64,000 bases of DNA, from assembly GCA_017548765.1 (NCBI GenBank), contig JAFYZH010000092.1, positions 1 to 64,000 of the forward strand, read 5' to 3'. Every line of letters starts with the position of its first letter. Within the stretch, counting starts at the first letter, position 1. A program made the position numbers and the translations under genes. The notes under the pieces were generated by a model. It was not told the DNA's origin. It saw only the letters and a list, made by a program, of their open reading frames with translations, and did no database searches. Source of the DNA: Lachnospiraceae bacterium. GTDB taxonomy: Bacteria > Bacillota > Clostridia > Lachnospirales > Lachnospiraceae. Of this stretch, positions 59,662-64,000 are shown in pieces.

Positions 59662-60159
59662 TCAATCACAGAATAAAACCGCTTCTTTATCTTCTCTCTG
59701 CAAGCTTTTCTGAACGTCGATCACTTTCTGGTTTGAACTCCCCCGCCACTTCAACTGATTATCCAACAGTTCGGATACAAACGGTCCGTCGATCACCACA
59801 TCGATCTGTTTCATCATCGGCAGATCACGGATCGCTTCCCATTCATAACCGGTATATAACCAGATCGTCTTATCAGGGAACGTTTCACGGATCTCTGCGA
59901 TCAGATCGGCTACATCGGCTCGATTTTTATAGAACAGCGGATCACCGCCGCTGAATGTGATCCCGGAGATATAATCTTTCGCAAGTTCATCAAACACTTC
60001 CTGTTTTGCGGCTGCGTCGAAGGGTAAGCCTCCTTCACAGTCCCAGGTAACAGGATTTTGACACCCTTCGCAGCAATGCGAACAACCGCTGACCCAGAGG
60101 ACCACGCGAAGCCCGTCGCCGTTTAGCATATCATCCTTCGTTATATTGTGATAACGCAT
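59662..60159 (-). CDS. nrdG: anaerobic ribonucleotide reductase activase (radical SAM)
   Basis: 165 residues. Installs the glycyl radical on NrdD using SAM and a [4Fe-4S] cluster. The cluster motif CxxxCxxC is C-S-H-C-C-E-G-C in SGCSHCCEGCQN; TFSGGDPLF and IWLYTGYEWE follow. It lies 13 bases after nrdD. Confidence 0.95.
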   Translation of the reverse strand: MRYHNITKDDMLNGDGLRVVLWVSGCSHCCEGCQNPVTWDCEGGLPFDAAAKQEVFDELAKDYISGITFSGGDPLFYKNRADVADLIAEIRETFPDKTIWLYTGYEWEAIRDLPMMKQIDVVIDGPFVSELLDNQLKWRGSSNQKVIDVQKSLQREDKEAVLFCD

Positions 60160-60172
60160 CTTCTATCTCCGT

Positions 60173-62302
60173 TTACATTGATTTTCGTTCTGCGATCTCT
60201 GCCATCTTTGCTGCGTTCAGTCGTGTATCACCCTTAACGCGTGAGTACGAAAGATAGCCGTTCATACGGTCGATCTTCGTCAGGTTGCGGCTGCCGCACT
60301 TCGGACAGACATCCATTTCGAGTTCCTGATGGCCGCAATCGTCACAATATGCAAGCGACATGTTTACGCCTTCGTAGAAGCCCATCTTCATGGCTCTGCG
60401 TACCAACGTCTTGATCGCCTCTTTGTTGTAGTCGATCGGATATTTAACATACTGGATCTTACCGCCGTTCGAAAGCTCCCAGAAACGATATTCGAGATCC
60501 TGCTTCTGGATCGGCGTTATATTCTCGGTAACGTGGCAATGGAAACCATTGCTCACGTATTCACGGTCGGATACATTTTCCACGATACCGTACTTCTTAC
60601 GGAACTGCTTTACCTGCAGACCGCAGAGGTTCTCAGCCGGTGTCGCGTAGATCGCGTAAAGATGGCCATCCGCTTCTTTATACTCTTCGATCTTTTTATT
60701 GATATAGGTCAGAACTTCCAGGGCGAATGCTCCGTCTTCTACGAGCGATTTGCCGTTGTAGAGCTGCTGGAGCTCATTGAACGCTGTGATACCGAAGGAA
60801 GCGGTCGCAGCCTTCAGAACCGGCTTGATCTTATCATGGATGCCCAGATGACCGCCATAGAAACCGCCCTCACAATAAGCCAGCGGATTCGTGGACGCCT
60901 TCATCTCGCCCAGGTAAGCATATGTACGGATGTGCAGCTGACGGATCAGGTTCAGATAGTAATCGAGCACCTCATAGAAGTCTCTGGACTCCTGACGGGA
61001 TTTCGCCAGGATCATCGGCAAATGCAAGCTGACAACGCCGATATTGAAACGGCCGACAAATACGGGCTTATCCTTATCGTCTGCAGGATGCATGCCGCCA
61101 CGCTCATACCAAGGCGACAGGAATGCACGACATCCCATCGGGGAGATGACCTCGCCGTAGTTCTTATACATGCTGGCGATGTAGCCCTTTCCGGTCAATG
61201 AGAGCCAGTCCGGATACATGGTCTTCGAGGAGCACTCGATACCTGCTTCGAAAACATCCTCCAGCTCACAGCCGGGACCGTGCAGGTTCTCATCATACAG
61301 AAAAACGATCTTCGGGAAGAGAACGGGTTTCTTACACTCTGCCTTACCCTGACCTTTACGACGGACTTGCAGCATCTTGATAGTAGCCATCTTCGCGAAA
61401 CGGCCGGTACCGATACCTGCGGTCACTGTAATGAAAGGATAATCGCCACGTGATGAAGCAACGGTATTAAACTTATATTCCCAGCCCTGGAAGCCCTGCT
61501 CGAAGTCACGCTCGATATCCTTGATCGCTTCTTCTTTTGCACGTTCCTCGCTGATGCCGAGATCTGTATATTTCTTGATGTATTTTATGTAAGACTTTTC
61601 CGCATAAGGCTCGAGGATCTTATCCGCCTGCGGGATGGTGAAACCACCGTACTGCTGGCTTGCAGCGGAAAGAACGATATCACCGATGACGTCGAAAGCT
61701 ACGTCCAGGGTCTTCGGCTCATTATACCAGAGATTACCCATCTCAAAACCGCCGCGCAGGACTTCCTTGACGTTAAACAGACAACAGTTCATGGTATCAC
61801 GACGTGCTGCCATATCATGGATATAGAGGTAACCTTCGCGGATCGCCTGCAGTTCCTCCGTCGTCAGGAAGAACTTCTTATACAGGGACTTATTAAGCTC
61901 ATTAAAGATCAGGCTGCGCTTCGAAGAAACCAGGGCACTGTCCGTGTTGGAGTTCTCCTTATCGCCGATGTACATGATGGACTGGCTGGCTTTATATACG
62001 TCATCCAGCATCTGCACGAAATCCTGCTTATAGTTGCGGTAATCGCGGTAAGATTTCGCTACGACCGGGTTCACGCGTTCCAGCGCGCCTTCTACAACAT
62101 TGTGCATCTGCGCGATCGCGATCTCCTTAAGGCCCAGTTCCTCGACCTTCTCTTCTACAAATTGACATATGAAATCGAGCTCCTGTTGCGTAAACGTAAC
62201 AAGCGCACGATAAGCGGATTTATTAACGGCTACAACGACTTTCTGGACGTTAAAGTCTTCTTTTGTGCCGTCCTTCTTTATAACTTTGACTCCCTGTAAC
62301 AT
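60173..62302 (-). CDS. nrdD: class III (anaerobic) ribonucleotide reductase, classic form
   Basis: 709 residues, close to E. coli NrdD (712). It has an N-terminal ATP-cone (1-95), the glycyl-radical barrel, zinc cysteines C653, C656, C666 and C669 (CDDC..CPKC) and the radical Gly682 in RMNGYLSYSR near the C-terminus. It lacks the extra redoxin domain of the other NrdD. The zinc site here is Cys4 while the other has a Cys-His pair. It heads the nrdD-nrdG-dut operon. Ribosome-binding site GGGAGG lies close to the ATG. Confidence 0.95.
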   Translation of the reverse strand: MLQGVKVIKKDGTKEDFNVQKVVVAVNKSAYRALVTFTQQELDFICQFVEEKVEELGLKEIAIAQMHNVVEGALERVNPVVAKSYRDYRNYKQDFVQMLDDVYKASQSIMYIGDKENSNTDSALVSSKRSLIFNELNKSLYKKFFLTTEELQAIREGYLYIHDMAARRDTMNCCLFNVKEVLRGGFEMGNLWYNEPKTLDVAFDVIGDIVLSAASQQYGGFTIPQADKILEPYAEKSYIKYIKKYTDLGISEERAKEEAIKDIERDFEQGFQGWEYKFNTVASSRGDYPFITVTAGIGTGRFAKMATIKMLQVRRKGQGKAECKKPVLFPKIVFLYDENLHGPGCELEDVFEAGIECSSKTMYPDWLSLTGKGYIASMYKNYGEVISPMGCRAFLSPWYERGGMHPADDKDKPVFVGRFNIGVVSLHLPMILAKSRQESRDFYEVLDYYLNLIRQLHIRTYAYLGEMKASTNPLAYCEGGFYGGHLGIHDKIKPVLKAATASFGITAFNELQQLYNGKSLVEDGAFALEVLTYINKKIEEYKEADGHLYAIYATPAENLCGLQVKQFRKKYGIVENVSDREYVSNGFHCHVTENITPIQKQDLEYRFWELSNGGKIQYVKYPIDYNKEAIKTLVRRAMKMGFYEGVNMSLAYCDDCGHQELEMDVCPKCGSRNLTKIDRMNGYLSYSRVKGDTRLNAAKMAEIAERKSM

Positions 62303-62348
62303 AAAAATACCTCCCTGATTTTATGTCAAACGCCGTTAGCCTTAAACA

Positions 62349-62364
62349 ACTACATCTAGTGCGG
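62349..62364. promoter_or_regulatory. weak NrdR-box-like half-site
   Basis: ACTACATCTAGTGCGG matches the NrdR consensus at only 9 of 16 positions. It is listed because it lies exactly 30 bases from the better site, the same offset as at the other nrdD. Confidence 0.35.
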
Positions 62365-62378
62365 TTTATGAAACTTAA

Positions 62379-62394
62379 TCACAAGATATCGTGT
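62379..62394. promoter_or_regulatory. NrdR-box-like site in the nrdD-nrdG-dut leader
   Basis: TCACAAGATATCGTGT matches the NrdR consensus at 13 of 16 positions. It lies just downstream of the predicted transcription start, where binding would block early elongation. Confidence 0.6.
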
Positions 62395-62405
62395 CCAACA
62401 CGCTA

Positions 62406-62434
62406 AGCATATCACATTTCGACTATAGAATCAA
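62406..62434 (-). promoter_or_regulatory. promoter for nrdD-nrdG-dut
   Basis: Minus-strand TTGATT (62429-62434), a 17-base spacer and TATGCT (62406-62411), with an upstream TGA extension of the -10. It leaves a leader of about 95 bases holding both NrdR-like sites. Confidence 0.55.
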
Positions 62435-62463
62435 GAGGTATTTTTTGCTTTTTATACGTGGAT

Positions 62464-63591
62464 TTATTTTTTTGATTTGGCAGCCTCTGCGGCTTTTTCT
62501 TCTTCGTCGATGATACGGCCCAGAAGCGTCGTGCTGATTCCAACGAAATTATCATATTCCGTAGATCCGGTCATCTCTTTAAAAGCCTTACCGGATTCGA
62601 TCGTACGGCGAAGCATGTGCTTGCAGATCTCATTTCTCCTGCATACAAAGAAGTACTGTGCGGAAAGATAGTTCGCCATGATGACATCGGGCAATGCTTC
62701 TTTTTCATTGACCTTAGCCGCTTCTTCGATCTTATTGACACCCTTTTGATACATCGCGGGTGCTTTCGATGCTTCTTCACGAACACGTGCATAGGCACCG
62801 GCGAGATTCAGACAATGGCGGCACAGCAGGATCTTGATGTTAAGAGGATCCGCTTCCTCCTGCTCTTCCAATACGAAGATGGAGTCCTCCAAAACCTCAA
62901 CGACCTTATTCATATCATGCATACGGTTGTAAATGTTTGACAGGATGTTCATCCGCATCGCAAGCTGAATACCGCTGGTACGATCATCACGTTTTTCATA
63001 AACGGCTTTCTGGAAATTGATCGACTGTTCCATCGCTGTAACAGCGTCCTTATAGTTTCCTACGTTTGCATACAAAACGGACATATGCTCCAGTGCAGTC
63101 GCGTGCATGGTCACAACGCTGATGTGGCCTTCCTTCAGGCGATCGATCGTATAACGGATCGCGAGTTTATAATAATTCAGGATCGCATCGAAGATCTTCT
63201 GGTCGTCTTCGCTCAAAACACGCGGTTCCGGAAGCAGAGTGCCTAAGCCGTTGCAGACACGTCCTAAAGCACCGAGTTTAAAGTAAGCGGTAGAAACACG
63301 AATGCAATAGATCTCTTCGTCTCTCTTATAGAGTTCCATAGCCGCTTTCAGCATCTCTTTCAGGTTTGCTTCGCATTCCGGGAACTTCTGCGCCATCAGG
63401 CGAAAGTCGGAAGCGACCTCATAAAGATTGCATTTACACTCATAATATTCATTACTTTCCATGGGAACGACTTCATCCAGTTCCCGGATGATCCCATCTA
63501 CGGCAGAAATACCGGTTTCAATGTTCTGTTTGGCTGCCTCGACCGCACCCTCCAGTTTTTTATTGATTTCCTGTACTTGAGCTTCAAACAT
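62464..63591 (-). CDS. TPR-like helical protein of unknown function
   Basis: 375 residues, cytoplasmic. I do not recognise a named family. From about residue 130 it is a run of helical pairs typical of tetratricopeptide repeats (YANVGNYKDAVTAMEQSINFQKAVYEKR, AMRMNILSNIYNRMHDMNKVVEVLEDSI, ..). The N-terminal 50 residues are coiled-coil-like. It overlaps the psd gene by 8 bases, so it is translated with it. That link to phospholipid synthesis is the only hint of function. Confidence 0.6.
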   Translation of the reverse strand: MFEAQVQEINKKLEGAVEAAKQNIETGISAVDGIIRELDEVVPMESNEYYECKCNLYEVASDFRLMAQKFPECEANLKEMLKAAMELYKRDEEIYCIRVSTAYFKLGALGRVCNGLGTLLPEPRVLSEDDQKIFDAILNYYKLAIRYTIDRLKEGHISVVTMHATALEHMSVLYANVGNYKDAVTAMEQSINFQKAVYEKRDDRTSGIQLAMRMNILSNIYNRMHDMNKVVEVLEDSIFVLEEQEEADPLNIKILLCRHCLNLAGAYARVREEASKAPAMYQKGVNKIEEAAKVNEKEALPDVIMANYLSAQYFFVCRRNEICKHMLRRTIESGKAFKEMTGSTEYDNFVGISTTLLGRIIDEEEKAAEAAKSKK

Positions 63592-64000
63592 TTCCTACTC
63601 CTCCAACGCCGATTTTCTCTCCCATGCTCACTTTCGTCTCGATCTCGAGGCTGCTGTGGAGCATGATATCCGGATCCGGCACGACCCGGTCTTTTTCAAA
63701 AAACAAAACGATCGTCGATCCGCCGAATTCAAAGCGACCCTTCTCCTCACCGCGGGAGAACCGACCTTTTTGTTTGTAATTTACGATACGGCCGACATTC
63801 AAAGCACCGACCTCCATCATGATGACATCGCCGAAATGATCGGTACGCATCATGCAATACTCTCTCGTATTCTGTTTATATATGGGATACAGATCCCCCG
63901 CAACCGGATGTACGGTGTGGAACACGCCCGGGATCCTGCGGTTATGCGTTTTTTTACCGCTGTCGATGTAGCAATATCTGTGATAATCATCTACGGATAA
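63584..64000 (-). CDS. psd: phosphatidylserine decarboxylase, C-terminal part (5' end outside window)
   Basis: The frame is open to the last base of the window, so this is the last ~138 residues. Phosphatidylserine decarboxylase makes phosphatidylethanolamine. Landmarks: RIPGVFHTVHPVAGD (the conserved 'lid'), CMMRTDHFGDVIMMEVGALNVGRI and the autoprocessing site EFGGSTIVLFF, where the Ser of GGST becomes the pyruvoyl group. The methionine at 63925 is an internal GTG. Confidence 0.9.
   Translation of the reverse strand, partial: LSVDDYHRYCYIDSGKKTHNRRIPGVFHTVHPVAGDLYPIYKQNTREYCMMRTDHFGDVIMMEVGALNVGRIVNYKQKGRFSRGEEKGRFEFGGSTIVLFFEKDRVVPDPDIMLHSSLEIETKVSMGEKIGVGGVGNV

Noticed and set aside
1..64000. 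CRISPR array, toxin-antitoxin, restriction-modification pair, transposon, tRNA or rRNA genes
   Set aside because: I looked and saw no regularly spaced repeats, transposase, cognate endonuclease for the Dam gene, or RNA gene signatures.

Overview
The window is a 64 kb piece of a chromosome from an anaerobic, low-to-mid GC Firmicute of class Clostridia. The gene set supports this: ArgR, SepF, YlmH, MreC/MreD, MinD, Asp23 and DUF896 are Firmicutes-type, Shine-Dalgarno sites are strong (GGAGG), promoters are SigA-like, and both ribonucleotide reductases are oxygen-sensitive class III enzymes. I see no rRNA, tRNA, CRISPR array, insertion sequence or prophage. The DNA is almost entirely ordinary core-genome content, tightly packed and mostly on the minus strand. 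The interest lies in a few divergent proteins and in regulatory sites.

Layout. 1-6.9 kb: the end of a SNF2 helicase, then lexA and glmS (minus), a 396-base divergent intergenic region with a three-copy 19-bp motif, a TtcA-type tRNA thiolase, a Xer-like tyrosine recombinase and a small secreted protein with two similar domains. 6.9-13.1 kb: a ylm/division and membrane cluster (thioesterase, rluD, lspA, ylmH, sepF, yggS, a HlyD-like protein, a small P-loop protein). 13.1-21.6 kb: a cell-shape cluster (radC, mreC, mreD, a very large PBP2, minD, rodA, mgsA and a DD-carboxypeptidase-like lipoprotein that has lost its catalytic residues). mreB, minC and minE are not in it. 21.7-45.8 kb: 22 minus-strand genes head to tail, from a DUF/Asp23/nusB/xse/ispA/dxs/tlyA/nadK/argR/recN block through two flavoproteins, proB, a folate cyclo-ligase and miaB to mutS/mutL/miaA. 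At least one internal promoter lies between recN and the first flavoprotein.

45.8-63 kb: a region rich in DNA-precursor genes. A dfrA-led minus operon runs through a cytidylate-kinase-like protein, a CotH-family membrane protein and a polysaccharide-deacetylase-like protein that seems inactive, and ends in an orphan Dam methylase. Divergent from dfrA, under its own strong promoter, is a ThyX-like protein whose RHRx7S signature reads DTYx7S. Next come a class III NrdD with a redoxin domain fused to its C-terminus, hflX with a TPR lipoprotein, degV, and a second operon of nrdD, nrdG and dut. Both nrdD upstream regions carry NrdR-box-like sequences at the same 30-bp offset, so the two reductases are probably under common dNTP control. 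62.4-64 kb: a TPR-type protein and the end of a phosphatidylserine decarboxylase gene that runs off the window.

Folate reduction (dfrA), possible dTMP synthesis (ThyX-like), dUTP removal (dut) and ribonucleotide reduction (two nrdD, nrdG) lie within about 10 kb. That is the main contextual reason to take the divergent ThyX-like protein seriously.
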